Source: QGON01 sp963691905 (GTDB lineage Bacteria > Pseudomonadota > Gammaproteobacteria > Chromatiales > Chromatiaceae). Taken from it: a stretch of DNA of 64,000 nucleotides. Positions 24,993 through 34,931 of the stretch are shown piece by piece (the first letter of the stretch is position 1; each line of letters opens with the position of its first letter). The stretch spans positions 1,240,001 through 1,304,000 of the forward strand of contig OY829894.1 in the NCBI GenBank assembly GCA_963691905.1, read 5' to 3'. The notes beneath the pieces are model-generated. The model searched no databases, was not told the DNA's origin, and worked only from the letters and a program-made list of their open reading frames with translations. Position numbers and translations under genes: made by a program.

Positions 24993-25832
24993 ATGCTGCC
25001 CTCCATTTCTTCATCAAAGCTTCTTATAATAATCCTTACATTGTCGATCCTGCCGGGGGGTTATTATTTTTATCTGCAGGTACATGAAGATAAGGATGTG
25101 TCTGCATATTTGGAAGAAAATAAGCTGATGAGTCTTCCGCTGACAATGGAGACAGCTATAAAGGTATCAGACCAGGTAAGAAAGGATTTCAATATTGATG
25201 AGAAGACATTTAAAACCCTGAGAATGGACGAAAGGCCATTTCTTCGAAATGACACTAGCTACCTTCTGAGGCATAAAGAAGGCCTATGTGGAGAAGGGAC
25301 AAGAGTCATAGTCAATCTCCTTCGCGACATGGGTTTTGATGCCACTCGCGTAACCGTATATAACAAACATCTAGAGGCTTCACATACGCTTGTATCAGTA
25401 AAGTTAGATGATGGTGAATTCTTTGTTGACAGCATCAACACGTCTGACGCAGCAAACCAGTTACTCAGAAAAGAGTATATCTCAATCGACTCGTTTAACG
25501 TCCTTCACTACAATAGTAGCTATGCTGAACGGATGGAATTTGATCGACGGGCGAAGGTCATACCTGACCATGCAAAACCATTTTTTGATCATTATTGGTT
25601 ATATTCGTACGAAGCCATGCCCTACGGGAAGATCCTGGCAAAACTTGGATTTGATGTGAGAATATTTAATTTTACTCGTCCACCACAATTTATTTCATCT
25701 TTGGCGGAAAAGCCTAACTTGATAGCCGCTGTTGCGATGGTTTTCATTTCGCTGACAATCGCCATCGCCTATCTTTTATTGCGGTTTTTTGGTAGGAGCA
25801 CAGGAGAGATCCGTGTTGACACTGGTTTCTAG
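24993..25832 (+). CDS. Transglutaminase-like membrane protein
   Basis: 279 aa with a strong SD (AAGGAG). N-terminal membrane helix (about 9-29), a soluble domain and a C-terminal helix (about 241-265). The soluble part has a transglutaminase/protease-like triad: Cys99 in KEGLCGEGTRVIVNLL, His131 in EASHTLVSVKL and Asp146 in EFFVDSIN, with natural spacing. Such papain-fold proteins are often found with polysaccharide or surface genes, and such genes begin 3 kb downstream. Base composition is clearly more AT-rich than its neighbours and it lies among IS remnants, so horizontal acquisition is likely. The substrate is unknown. Confidence 0.75.
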   Translation: MLPSISSSKLLIIILTLSILPGGYYFYLQVHEDKDVSAYLEENKLMSLPLTMETAIKVSDQVRKDFNIDEKTFKTLRMDERPFLRNDTSYLLRHKEGLCGEGTRVIVNLLRDMGFDATRVTVYNKHLEASHTLVSVKLDDGEFFVDSINTSDAANQLLRKEYISIDSFNVLHYNSSYAERMEFDRRAKVIPDHAKPFFDHYWLYSYEAMPYGKILAKLGFDVRIFNFTRPPQFISSLAEKPNLIAAVAMVFISLTIAIAYLLLRFFGRSTGEIRVDTGF

Positions 25833-25858
25833 GGTCGCGAAAAAATTAAACGGCTCTT

Positions 25859-25880
25859 CGCCAGATAGGCGCGGTTTTTT
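25859..25880 (+). terminator. Possible intrinsic terminator
   Basis: Short stem CGCC/GGCG (25859-25862, 25868-25871) with an AGATA loop, then CGG and a T6 run. It lies 27 nt after the transglutaminase-like gene. The stem is only 4 bp, so it is weak. Confidence 0.4.
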
Positions 25881-26042
25881 ACAGCCATTTACAACTGGTA
25901 TGTCCACACTGCGGCAAGCCAGCCCATCTTTGTCACTGAGCTCTCCAATATCGACCCAATCCGCTAAATTTTCGTAAGGTGATAAAAAAAGAATCACTAT
26001 AAATCAATGGGATATATTTTTAACTTTCCTGAAATCAGAAAT

Positions 26043-28064
26043 GTAGTGACATAAAGTGACGTTTGCCTATTGGCGGCACACTGCCAAGATGGTTAGGGTG
26101 TCCCCATGTTCATTCGCCGCGTCAAAACCCGGACCACCGAAGACGGCAGTTGCTACTACAGCCACCGCCTGGTTGAGAACTATCGGGTAGCCGATCGCGT
26201 TCGCCAGCGTACCCTGCTCAATCTTGGAACTCAGTTCAGTTTTCCACGCGAACAGTGGCAAGCGCTGACACAACGTGTCGAGCAGATTCTCCGGGGCCAG
26301 CACGATTTGTTGCTGTCCCCCACCGGAGAGTTGGAGCAGCAGGCACAAACCATCGTCAACCTGCTATTGCACAAGTATTCCCGCGCCGAACTGCTGACGA
26401 TTTCCGGTGCCGATGAAGAGAAGCAAGCGCTGGGTGATAAAAAGCAGGCAGGCGATGGCCGGGATCTACATACCATAGATCTGAATTCTCTGGAGCAAAA
26501 CAACAGCCGCACGGTAGGGGGGGAAGCATTGGCCCTTTCCGCCCTGTTTGAGGTGCATTTGCCAGAGTGCCTGGACGCGCTGGGATTCAATCATAACCAA
26601 ATACATGCAGCGATGGGTAACATCATCGGTCGCATGCTCCTTCCGGGTAGTGAACTGTCAACGCATGACTGGCTGCAAAAGCGGAGTGGGCTGGGCGATC
26701 TGCTGAATTTCGAGTTTGAAAAGCAGGGGCTTTCTGCACTCTACCGTGCGTCCGATCTGCTGTGGGCACACCATGAAGCGATTGAATATTATCTGTACAA
26801 GCAACATGCCGCCCTGTTCGATCTCGAGGAGTGCATCACCCTTTACGATCTGACCAATACCTTTTTCGAGGGGAGCGGGAAGTACAACGATCTCGCCGCC
26901 TACGGTCATTCCAAAGAGCGGCGCAACGACTGTCCTCTGGTGACCTTGGCACTGGTGCTGGATGGCAGTGGTTTTTCCAGACGCAGCCGGATATTTCCTG
27001 GCAATGTCAGCGAGCCGGCCACCTTGGAGCAGATGATCGAGCAGCTGCGTTCACCGCTCGAGTCCAACAAAGAATCGCCTGGGAAAGAGGGGGCGGATGA
27101 TAGCCATCCATCGCTGGATCTACGACCTGCCCCGACCATTATCATGGATGCGGGAATCGCATCGGAAGAAAACGTCCAGTGGCTCCAGGAGCATGGCTAC
27201 AAGTACATTGTCGTCAATCGCAAGCGCCATATGGAATTTGATGAAGCGCGCTGTGTGGCGGTCAATGAACGGGAGAACGATACCGTCCGTGCGATGCGGA
27301 TAGAGCGGGACAATGGCGAGATTGAGCTTTACTGCCACTCTCAGCGCATAGAGAAGAAAGAAGCCGCGATGCAGCAACGCTTCTCCAGCCGCCTGGAGGC
27401 AGAGTTGCAGCATCTGGCAGAAGGTCTTGATCGGCCTCATCGACTGAAGAGCGCCAAAAAAGGTCTGTAAAAAAATCGGGCGCCTGCGGCAAAAATACAG
27501 TCGAGCGTCGCGCTATTATGACATCACTACGGAGACCGACGAGGCCGGGGAAAAAGCCATCGCCATCCACTATAAGCGGATCACTCCGAAATCCGATGAC
27601 CCGAATGCGCACCCGGGTGTCTACTGCTTACGCAGTAACCAGGTGCAGTGGGATGAACAGCAGCTGTGGTCAACCTATACCCTGCTGACCGATTTGGAAG
27701 CCGTCTTCCGTAGCCTCAAGTCAGAACTGGGCATGCGCCCTGTTTATCATCAGAAGACGCACCGTGTTGAAGGGCACATCTTCATTACGTTGCTGGCTTA
27801 CAACCTGGTGCATCAAATCCGCTGCCGGCTGAAGGCGCAGGGAATAGACGGCAGCTGGGACAAGATACGCACCACGATGAGTACCCAGGTGCGTGTAACC
27901 ACCAGCTTGCACGGTGAGCGTGGCGAGCAAATACATGTGCGCAAGAGCTGCCGGCCAAATGCTGATCAGCAAATATTGCTGCGTGCGCTTGGGCTGGAGT
28001 GGCTGCCCGGCAGGACAGAAAAGACGGTGGTTACGCCATAAACCGACAAACCGTAGTGACATAA
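26043..28064 (+). mobile_element. IS1634-family insertion sequence
   Basis: The element surrounds the frameshifted transposase. Probable ends are GTTTGCC-type: GTTTGCCTATTGGCGGC near 26061 and, on the minus strand, GTTTGTCGGTTTATGGCG ending at 28051. A 12-bp direct repeat GTAGTGACATAA flanks them (26043-26054 and 28053-28064) and may be part of a target-site duplication; IS1634-group elements are known for long duplications. Ends are estimated. Confidence 0.6.
26106..28041 (+). pseudogene. IS1634-family transposase, frameshifted
   Basis: Part 1 (26106-27470, 454 aa) starts MFIRRVKTRTTEDGSCYYSHRLVENYR, standard for IS1634. It holds catalytic Asp residues in ITLYDLTNTFFEG and TIIMDAGIAS. It ends at a TAA just after an A6 run (27455-27462 region). 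Part 2 continues in the +1 frame from about 27460 to 28041 with EAVFRSLKSELGMRPVYHQKTHRVEGHIFI, the segment holding the catalytic Glu. Removing one A from the run restores a single reading frame. So this is either a one-base insertion that kills the gene or a slippage site. Simple loss of function is the default view. Confidence 0.85.
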
Positions 28065-28204
28065 CGACCGGCCTTTCAGTCTAACACATTGATTCTACAG
28101 ACTATTATTTATACACCTGACAAAGATGGGCTAAAGTTAGGCAGTATATCCGGCATCAGGAAGGCGACTGCCTAAAACCGCGCATAAATGGCGAAGGGTT
28201 AATG

Positions 28205-28227
28205 CAAAAAACCACCCCGGTGGGTGG
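28205..28227 (-). terminator. Intrinsic terminator of the beta-helix gene
   Basis: On the minus strand CCACCC-ACCG-GGGTGG followed directly by TTTTTTT. It lies 25 nt after the beta-helix gene stop. Confidence 0.8.
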
Positions 28228-28251
28228 CTTCTTGGTCTCTTGATTTATTGC

Positions 28252-30000
28252 TTAAGGCAAAATTTCTGCTGTGAGGCTTGTAGGAGGTGGAGGTGCGCTT
28301 ATCTCATATGCCCCCATCTCAATACCCGTCCCCTGGGGCACAGAGGTACCTGAGAAATCCTTACGTATATCAATACCGTAGAGGTCTTCAAACGTCTGAT
28401 AAGCCGCAGCAATCTCCGGTGACAACGTCCCTTTGCTGGCACCTGGAAATGTGGTCCCGTCAATAGCCATGATATTGGGGTCACCCATGGTAAGTGAGGT
28501 AAAAAGCGGATCTGCATCAATGTTCCCTTCACCCATTCCTGTTGCAGAATTGAGTAAGGCACTGCTTTGATAAACAGGACCACCCCAATCGATACTTACA
28601 TTCCCGCCAGGAGAATAGAGTAAATTATGGCTAAATGAGTTAGTGCCCCCTCCATCCACCTTTCCGCTGGAAATAATTACTTGAGAGTCAGAGTCGTTAT
28701 TTGTATAGAAAATATTGTTATGGATTTTATAGGTTCCAGTGTTGAGCCCACTGCCGTTGTCCTCAAACCCTACAGGCGTCTCAGAGATTGAATTACCCAT
28801 GAAGTAAATATCACTGGTATATCTGGTCTGAAATCCCATCTGTTCAAGATGATGCATTTTGTTGCCTATTACGTAGGCGATTGTAGGAACACCATCATTA
28901 ACACGCAATCCTACCAGGGCATCATACATCTCGTTGAAAAGGAACCAGGAAAGCTTCGATCCTTCATGCCCACCAACAACGACAGTACCATCTGAGTCAA
29001 AACCAGGCACATATCCATGCATTTTGTTTTGCGATACGATTACATGTTTACTTCCTTTAATATCAATCGCATTTTCAACATCATTATTCATCTCATTGCC
29101 GCCTATATAGATATATTCTAAATTCAGGCCACGAGTTTGAACGGAATCGCCTCCGTTATGATGCATATGATTATTTATTATCCAAACATGGTTGACATCT
29201 GAACCCAGAGCCAGACCATGGTTATCCTTTGTGTGATTAACTCCAACTGCAGGATCATCATATTTATAGGCATGATGAATCTCATTATTATAAAAGACTA
29301 TATTATCGTTAGAAAAACCATTCCAACCACCCGTACTTATCAAAGCTGAATGATATATGGCACTAAGGGTATAATCATGAATGTTATTTCCCCTAATTGA
29401 GATATGGTGATTTGGTGCACGGTAGATAAATACCTGGGTCTCGTTGATATCGAGATTTTCCAGAATGAAATACGATCCCTGAATGCGAAGGGCATCAGCA
29501 TCATCGACCAGAGGAACTTTATTTGCGAAGCTGGTGCCACGGATAAAAACCGGCTTCTCTGCAGTTCCTTCACCAATAAGATAGTGAGTACCACCTGTCA
29601 TGTAAGGTCCGCCATGGATTTCAACCACTGAACCTTCAGCAAGTGGCAGTGAGTTGTATGGAATAAAGCTGCATCGTGACGTCGCTGCTGTTCCATATTC
29701 ATTATCAGTATCTGTACAATTTGGATCAGTATTATCTATATAATGAGTATATGGCCCGTTACCAGCGTCGCGATAGTTAAAACCACCTGCGGCATAGTAC
29801 TGGCCCTGATACATCTCATGGGTCTCAACCAAACCGAAGGGAGGAGCGGGAATGCCTATTGGCATTTGGTAGTCACTACCGTTAGTGTAGGTGTCATCAC
29901 TATTGTAAGCGTAGTTATTAGCGGACGCATAGGACATCGGCAGGCCAAGAATGCAGAGCATCGACGCTGTCTTGATTAAGTTCCACATTGATTTCTTCAT
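28252..30000 (-). CDS. Secreted right-handed parallel beta-helix protein
   Basis: 582 aa. Signal peptide at residues 1-27 (MKKSMWNLIKTASMLCILGLPMSYASA). The rest shows stacked PbH1-type repeats of about 22-25 residues with asparagine ladders and I-x-N turns (HHISIRGNNIHDY, NDNIVFYNNEIHHA, HVWIINNHMHHNGGD, YIYIGGNEMNND, HVIVSQNKMHG). This fold is shared by pectate-lyase-like and alginate-lyase-like enzymes and by epimerases. I cannot name the activity. AT-rich, ends in a strong terminator, and lies beside exopolysaccharide genes on the same strand, so a polysaccharide lyase or modifying role is plausible (inference). Confidence 0.8.
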   Translation of the reverse strand: MKKSMWNLIKTASMLCILGLPMSYASANNYAYNSDDTYTNGSDYQMPIGIPAPPFGLVETHEMYQGQYYAAGGFNYRDAGNGPYTHYIDNTDPNCTDTDNEYGTAATSRCSFIPYNSLPLAEGSVVEIHGGPYMTGGTHYLIGEGTAEKPVFIRGTSFANKVPLVDDADALRIQGSYFILENLDINETQVFIYRAPNHHISIRGNNIHDYTLSAIYHSALISTGGWNGFSNDNIVFYNNEIHHAYKYDDPAVGVNHTKDNHGLALGSDVNHVWIINNHMHHNGGDSVQTRGLNLEYIYIGGNEMNNDVENAIDIKGSKHVIVSQNKMHGYVPGFDSDGTVVVGGHEGSKLSWFLFNEMYDALVGLRVNDGVPTIAYVIGNKMHHLEQMGFQTRYTSDIYFMGNSISETPVGFEDNGSGLNTGTYKIHNNIFYTNNDSDSQVIISSGKVDGGGTNSFSHNLLYSPGGNVSIDWGGPVYQSSALLNSATGMGEGNIDADPLFTSLTMGDPNIMAIDGTTFPGASKGTLSPEIAAAYQTFEDLYGIDIRKDFSGTSVPQGTGIEMGAYEISAPPPPTSLTAEILP

Positions 30001-30416
30001 GGGTAATACTCAATTGTTTAGAATACTAAAGACATTCACAATGAACATTTACGCGAAAGTCCACTTCTTTGGGGTATAGTCTAGTCGGAAAAACCACCAT
30101 GTTATGTGATTCTATGCCCAAAACACAGACTCCTTACCCCACCAAACTCAACCTTGGTTAGTATCTGCCCTGAAAGCCATATCCAACCACAAAGAACACC
30201 AAGATAAGTAATTGATTAACAATGGTTTTCTGGGTACTCTTCGTGGTTAAAATAGCGTTTCCAGACGAACACTGGTATAAATTACGGCAATTGCGCCCGT
30301 TCCTGAAGAGAAGCTTGTGCGAAAAAGCACACTTTGTGCCTTAATCGACTTGAGCAAAATAGATTTATCACTTGTACTTGCGGATTCTCGCAGCGAACAT
30401 CTGAACCAACTGCTCC
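30001..30416. other. Intergenic region before beta-helix gene
   Basis: 416 bp without a supported gene. It should contain the beta-helix promoter on the minus strand. It contains one copy of a dispersed sequence (30186-30275). The plus-strand frame starting at 30317 runs into and is antisense to the glycosyltransferase and is not believed. Confidence 0.5.
30186..30275. repeat. Dispersed intergenic repeat, family 3 (copy 1)
   Basis: ACCACAAAGAACACCAAGATAAG, then ATTGATTAACAATGGTTTTC and GTACTCTTCGTGGTTAAAATAGC, then CAGACGAACACTGG. The same order of words is seen at 48021-48117. No coding potential. Confidence 0.5.
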
Positions 30417-31571
30417 CTAATTTTTCAGGGAGTAAAATTCCTGATACATCGCTTCTGTTTTCTCGGCAAGTTTCTGCGTCGAAAACTCTTCTAAGATACG
30501 CGCCCTGGCATCCTTGGCCATCTGATCTCTTCTGGATTCATTTTCCAGCAGTTCAATCCACTTTTCGGCAAGCTCCTCATACTCATTCAAAGTGAATAGA
30601 TGCCCGCTCTTGCCATCCTCTATCACAAGACTGTTATCAGCGACATCAGATGCGATCACCGGCACACCGCAGGACATGGATTCCAGAATCACATTTGGAG
30701 TGCCTTCGTATTCCGACGGCAATACTGTCAGATCACACAGATTATAGAAATCCTCCACATTGTCCTGATTACCCAGAAAGAGGCAGTTATCCCTTAATCC
30801 AAGACGATCGACCAACGCCATTATGGAATTTTTATACTCATCTGACCCCTCCTTCGCTTGAAACAGGACGTCACCCACGAGAAGGAGTTTGATGTTGGGT
30901 ATCTTTTTCAGGACCTCATTTGCCGCCAGAAAAAAAGTATCGTGGCGTTTTTGTTTTTTGAAGCTGGCAAACATACCGATAACAGGCTCGTCTCCAATCC
31001 CATTTTTTTGTTTAGCCTCTACCTTATTCTCAATCGGCTTGAATTTATCCATATTCACACCGTTATGGACTACCCGATATCTCTCATCATCGTAGCCAAG
31101 TAGAGAACGGTTGAAGGCTGCCCCTGCTCTTGAGTTGGCAACGATCCAATCCACCCAATTGCGGGTGATTTTATAGGCCAGCAACTGGTGTCCACCGTAG
31201 CGATGATAGCAGTTCCGTTCAGACCCCAGAATAATACGGGTTCCTGCAAGCTTACCTGCCAAGCGCACGGCGATTTCAGCATCGAAGAGATATCCATGGA
31301 CAATATCAATAGCCTGCTGCTTTAGAATTTTAGCCAGCCTGGTAGCAACGGTCAGGTCAAACTTAGCCTTCTTCTCAACAACAAAAAAACCATTTTCTCC
31401 GTCAATTAACTCCTGCCGCATCGGGGTATAGGGCGATAACACGCAGATTGAAAGACTAAATCTTTCTTTGTCGATATTATTTGAGAGTTCAACAACCTGC
31501 CGTTGGGCACCGCCATACTCCAGGTTACTGATAACGATCATTACTTTGATTTTTTTCATTCTTCCAGTCAT
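30417..31571 (-). CDS. Glycosyltransferase, GT4 family
   Basis: 384 aa from ATG 31571; ATG 31559 (MKKIKVMIV) is an alternative. GT-B fold with EYGGAQRQVVELSNN at the N-terminus and the GT4 donor site in EYEGTPNVILESMSCGVPVIASDVADNSLVI (E-x7-E). Transfers a sugar from a nucleotide donor to a growing glycan on the cytoplasmic side. It ends the exopolysaccharide gene run on the minus strand, 37 nt after the sulfotransferase. Sugar specificity cannot be read. Confidence 0.9.
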   Translation of the reverse strand: MTGRMKKIKVMIVISNLEYGGAQRQVVELSNNIDKERFSLSICVLSPYTPMRQELIDGENGFFVVEKKAKFDLTVATRLAKILKQQAIDIVHGYLFDAEIAVRLAGKLAGTRIILGSERNCYHRYGGHQLLAYKITRNWVDWIVANSRAGAAFNRSLLGYDDERYRVVHNGVNMDKFKPIENKVEAKQKNGIGDEPVIGMFASFKKQKRHDTFFLAANEVLKKIPNIKLLLVGDVLFQAKEGSDEYKNSIMALVDRLGLRDNCLFLGNQDNVEDFYNLCDLTVLPSEYEGTPNVILESMSCGVPVIASDVADNSLVIEDGKSGHLFTLNEYEELAEKWIELLENESRRDQMAKDARARILEEFSTQKLAEKTEAMYQEFYSLKN

Positions 31572-31611
31572 CAACGCAATTTATTGAATTTCCACTGTCT
31601 GCCGGTAACTC

Positions 31612-32604
31612 TCACGAATAACCAAGCGCACGGTTTTTCTCACCCGCAATCCCAGAGAATATGCGCAGATCCTCTTCAGTCAATCTCTCTTTCCAACGCT
31701 CGTCCAAACTGATTTCACTCCTGTCATCCAGGCGCATACCATTTCCGATGACATGATGTTCGACGCTGCGAAAGTTTGTCACTCTTTTGTCAGGATCGAC
31801 ACCGATAAAGGTAAATACTTCGCCAAGTATTTTGTCCGGGTCGGCGCAGAGATCCTCATATTTTATCTGCACAAGCTGATCAGTGCTCAGGCTCGCAGCA
31901 ATAGCGTCGGCCTCTTCATTGCTCCGCAGCCAGCGCCTTGCCGCTTCCTGCATGCTAATCATATCTTCACGCCGGTCTCCACCCATACCACCACCGCGTA
32001 ACTCGGGATTTGTCGCATCGGCAAAACCGGCGGGATCCATGTAGGTCAGGGCAACAGCCCTTCCATCACGATTAACTCGTACGACTTTTAGATCGATCGA
32101 CTTGATCCGCTTGATGAATTTCAGTCTCAAACCGATTTTGGAAGAGTCGACAATAACCTTTTTGCCCGAAACCTCAGCTACGGAGTGGATCAAATCTTCA
32201 TTTTTCTTGAGTATTTTCGGATAGTCTTTGCGCCATGTGGAATCCAGCATCAATGCAGTATCACGAACAAATTCCAGCATGCCACCCCTGTAGAGTGGGC
32301 GAAGCAGCCTCTTGACATAACTACTGCCAATGCCTCTGAAATCAGTTCCCGCTCTGGCAATCTCAAACTGATAGCCTTTATCATCCATTCGCTTATTCAC
32401 TTTGTTCCAGAACGGACACTCTTTGATCAGTGCCTGACAGGAACAGCGATACCGATCAATATCCCCAAGCGCAGTGACTTTCAACTCACCTGTGGTATGA
32501 GTGTCAGGATGAGAGTTGAGCAGCATCGCTGTAAGTGTTGAGCCGGAATGGCTCGCCGCCAACAGATATACCAGCTTGATTTTTCCGTTTGCTAATTCAA
32601 CCAA
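31612..32604 (-). CDS. Sulfotransferase family protein
   Basis: 330 aa, apparent TTG start at 32604, no earlier ATG before the conserved core. The PAPS-binding P-loop-like segment is LVYLLAASHSGSTLTAMLL (5'-PSB motif, about residues 11-29); a second site DSSKIGLRLKFIKR...VVRVNRDGRAV fits the 3'-phosphate-binding region with its Arg/Ser. Such enzymes move sulfate from PAPS to a sugar or amino acid. It overlaps the polymerase gene by 13 nt, so a sulfated surface polysaccharide is the best guess. Cysteines CSCQALIKECPFW are unusual but seen in bacterial homologues. Confidence 0.82.
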   Translation of the reverse strand: MVELANGKIKLVYLLAASHSGSTLTAMLLNSHPDTHTTGELKVTALGDIDRYRCSCQALIKECPFWNKVNKRMDDKGYQFEIARAGTDFRGIGSSYVKRLLRPLYRGGMLEFVRDTALMLDSTWRKDYPKILKKNEDLIHSVAEVSGKKVIVDSSKIGLRLKFIKRIKSIDLKVVRVNRDGRAVALTYMDPAGFADATNPELRGGGMGGDRREDMISMQEAARRWLRSNEEADAIAASLSTDQLVQIKYEDLCADPDKILGEVFTFIGVDPDKRVTNFRSVEHHVIGNGMRLDDRSEISLDERWKERLTEEDLRIFSGIAGEKNRALGYS

Positions 32605-34052
32605 AGTCTTTCGTCCACTTCTTGTTTTGTACGGGTATCGGGAAATTGTTTGTTCATCTTCTTACGCTGGGTAAACAGACGTAACATCAAGAACATCGCG
32701 CTCAGCATCATCACACTGCTTTCCCGCGGATAAAATGTCTGGCTCCCCACTGAAGCGATAAGGTGGGCAGCTATAAGGGAAAAGGCAATGCCGCCAACTG
32801 CGGTGAAATAGTCACTCCGTTTATCCCGAAAAATACTCAATGAAGCCTTGATTGCATAGAGATAGAAAAACAGGACAACCGCAAGCCCAATATAACCATT
32901 GTCGAGCGTCCACTGCAGATAGGCATTATGCGGATGGGGGAAACCCTCGTGTAGATAGTCCCATAAAAACTCACTGATGCCGGTGCTTTGCATCGCCTCC
33001 CTGCCGTGTCCCCACCAAGGGCTCTCTTCGATCATATCGATGACAAACGGCCAGGCAACACTCCGTCCTGCGGTGATCGTATACCAATCCGGTTGTCCAT
33101 CTTCCGAACCTGTTAAACCCTCTTGCTCCGCTTGCTCATTGGTATCGACGGAATCCTCGGTAAACCCCTGCATCATCCTGTCTCTTGTTGCAGGTATGAG
33201 CATAACTACCACAATAAGAAATATCGGACCCAGAACCAGTAGCTTTCTCCATTTGAAGATACCCATGACCAAACCGATCACCCCCCAGGTTCCGTACCCC
33301 GTCCGCCCACCTGTCAAGGCCTGACCAAAAAAGGCAATAAAACTGGCAAACCAGATAAACAGGGCTTTTGTTTTGCTTGGCATAAGCATTCGTGCAGAGA
33401 ATATCGCCCAAGACCCTCCTGCCAACATCATGGAGACATCCACACGATGAAAGCCCACCTCTTTATTCATAATCTTCAGGCTCAATCGTGTCAGCTTGTC
33501 TCCACTGCCACTAGCAATGGCCATAACCGGCATCGCCTTGATCACCTGTATTGCAATCAGGAAGTAGACAATAAGAATCGCACCCATGGTCAATCGCATG
33601 CGCTCCTCACTGTTACAGCCATAAAAAACCAATACCGCAGGAGCCATAAACTTGAACGTATTGATAAAACGCTCGGAGATCACATCCATGGTGCTCAAGG
33701 CTTCCCGCCCAACAAAAAGCTGGTAGTTGTTGACGACGCTTAAATCAGTGATGAGTCGATAAAATCCAACCAGGACAAATCCCAGATAGACCCACAACAG
33801 AAAAGTGAGGAATTTTGACATATCCCATTTCAGCTTCTCCTCGCCCTTTTTCCCGAGAAAGCCCATCACGACAAAGATCAACAGCAAGTTCCACAGATTA
33901 AGTCCCTGTATGCCCAATATTGTTTTGGGCATATCGGGATGCTCGACAATTGCCATCAATGCAATAAGGACGCAAAGTGACTTGTACCAATCTTTGAAAG
34001 CGTAACCGCAAAAAAAGAGTACGATCATGTAAAGGAGGGTGATTCTGATCAT
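32592..34052 (-). CDS. O-antigen ligase/polymerase family membrane protein (Wzy-like)
   Basis: 486 aa with about ten membrane helices and a large periplasmic loop between residues about 300 and 390. The loop contains ITAGRSVAWPFVIDMIEESPWWGHGREAMQ...HPHNAYLQWTLDNGYIG, the conserved Wzy_C/WaaL pattern (R..W, G.G, H.H(N)). It would polymerise repeat units or ligate glycan in the periplasm. It is followed by the sulfotransferase with a 13-nt overlap and preceded by the WecG-like gene. Confidence 0.88.
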   Translation of the reverse strand: MIRITLLYMIVLFFCGYAFKDWYKSLCVLIALMAIVEHPDMPKTILGIQGLNLWNLLLIFVVMGFLGKKGEEKLKWDMSKFLTFLLWVYLGFVLVGFYRLITDLSVVNNYQLFVGREALSTMDVISERFINTFKFMAPAVLVFYGCNSEERMRLTMGAILIVYFLIAIQVIKAMPVMAIASGSGDKLTRLSLKIMNKEVGFHRVDVSMMLAGGSWAIFSARMLMPSKTKALFIWFASFIAFFGQALTGGRTGYGTWGVIGLVMGIFKWRKLLVLGPIFLIVVVMLIPATRDRMMQGFTEDSVDTNEQAEQEGLTGSEDGQPDWYTITAGRSVAWPFVIDMIEESPWWGHGREAMQSTGISEFLWDYLHEGFPHPHNAYLQWTLDNGYIGLAVVLFFYLYAIKASLSIFRDKRSDYFTAVGGIAFSLIAAHLIASVGSQTFYPRESSVMMLSAMFLMLRLFTQRKKMNKQFPDTRTKQEVDERLWLN

Positions 34053-34069
34053 CTGGCTGGCTCAATCCC

Positions 34070-34825
34070 CTACTTGAGAAGTCCCAGTTTTTCTTTTATC
34101 AACAACCCAATAAAGGCTAGATTGGTAAAGAGATATCTTTTCCATAGACGCCCTGGCTCCTGTTTGACCCGATACAGCCACTCCAGACCCAATTTCTGCC
34201 AGCGTTCTGGAGCACGTTCGACCTTGCCAGAATAGACATCGAACGAACCGCCAACCCCGTGACAGACTGAGACACCCATGTAGTCCATCCATTTGGCCAG
34301 AAACTGCTCTTTCTTGGGTGAGGTCATCGCCACCAGAAGAATATCGGCCTTAGAATTCTTGATATCGTCGGCAATTGACTGCTGTTCATCCTCTGAATAG
34401 TAACCGTGGTGCCTGCCGGCCAGTACCAAACCCGGATAGTCACGCGCGATATTCTCCTCGACCTTTTTGGAGACCTCTTCGGTCGCCCCGAGACAGTAGA
34501 CACGATAGCCATGTTCCTTGCCTCTTTCGAACATGCCAAACATCAGATCAATCCCGGTGACACGCTCTGGTAGTGACTGACCCAATATTTTGCTTGCCAA
34601 CACCACTGCCGCACCGTCAGCAAAAATAATGTCGGATGACAACACATCCTCACGCAGTGCGGGGTCACGGTGCATGTTTACGACCTTGGCGGCATTCACA
34701 ACGCCAATCTGCAGCTGCTCATGTTGGGAAATCGCATGATGGACAGTATCAAGCGCCTCTTCCATGCCCATAGCTTCTACAGGAATACCAAACAGGTTTA
34801 TCTTTGCGGGTGAGGTCATCTTCAT
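34070..34825 (-). CDS. WecG/TagA/CpsF-family glycosyltransferase
   Basis: 251 aa from ATG 34825. GT26 family: VVNAAKVVNMHRDP, DIIFADGAAVVLASKILG, RVTGIDLMFGM, YRVYCLGATEEV, DILLVAMTSPKKEQFL and GVGGSFDVYSGKVERAPERWQKLGLEWLYR. All the family blocks are present, including the catalytic Asp in FADG. It adds an N-acetylmannosaminuronic acid-type or similar residue to a lipid-linked sugar, the second step after the initiating transferase encoded just upstream. Confidence 0.93.
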   Translation of the reverse strand: MKMTSPAKINLFGIPVEAMGMEEALDTVHHAISQHEQLQIGVVNAAKVVNMHRDPALREDVLSSDIIFADGAAVVLASKILGQSLPERVTGIDLMFGMFERGKEHGYRVYCLGATEEVSKKVEENIARDYPGLVLAGRHHGYYSEDEQQSIADDIKNSKADILLVAMTSPKKEQFLAKWMDYMGVSVCHGVGGSFDVYSGKVERAPERWQKLGLEWLYRVKQEPGRLWKRYLFTNLAFIGLLIKEKLGLLK

Positions 34826-34931
34826 GCCATTTCGTAATAATTGAACAAACAAGGCGGACGTTTATGAGTGGATGCAGCGTCTGCTTGGCTCCAGACAGTA
34901 ACGCGGCACTCTTTTTTAGTATTAACAGACC

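Noticed and set aside
25776..25997. 73-aa minus-strand ORF after the transglutaminase-like gene
   Set aside because: Overlaps the gene end and a likely terminator; no conserved motif.
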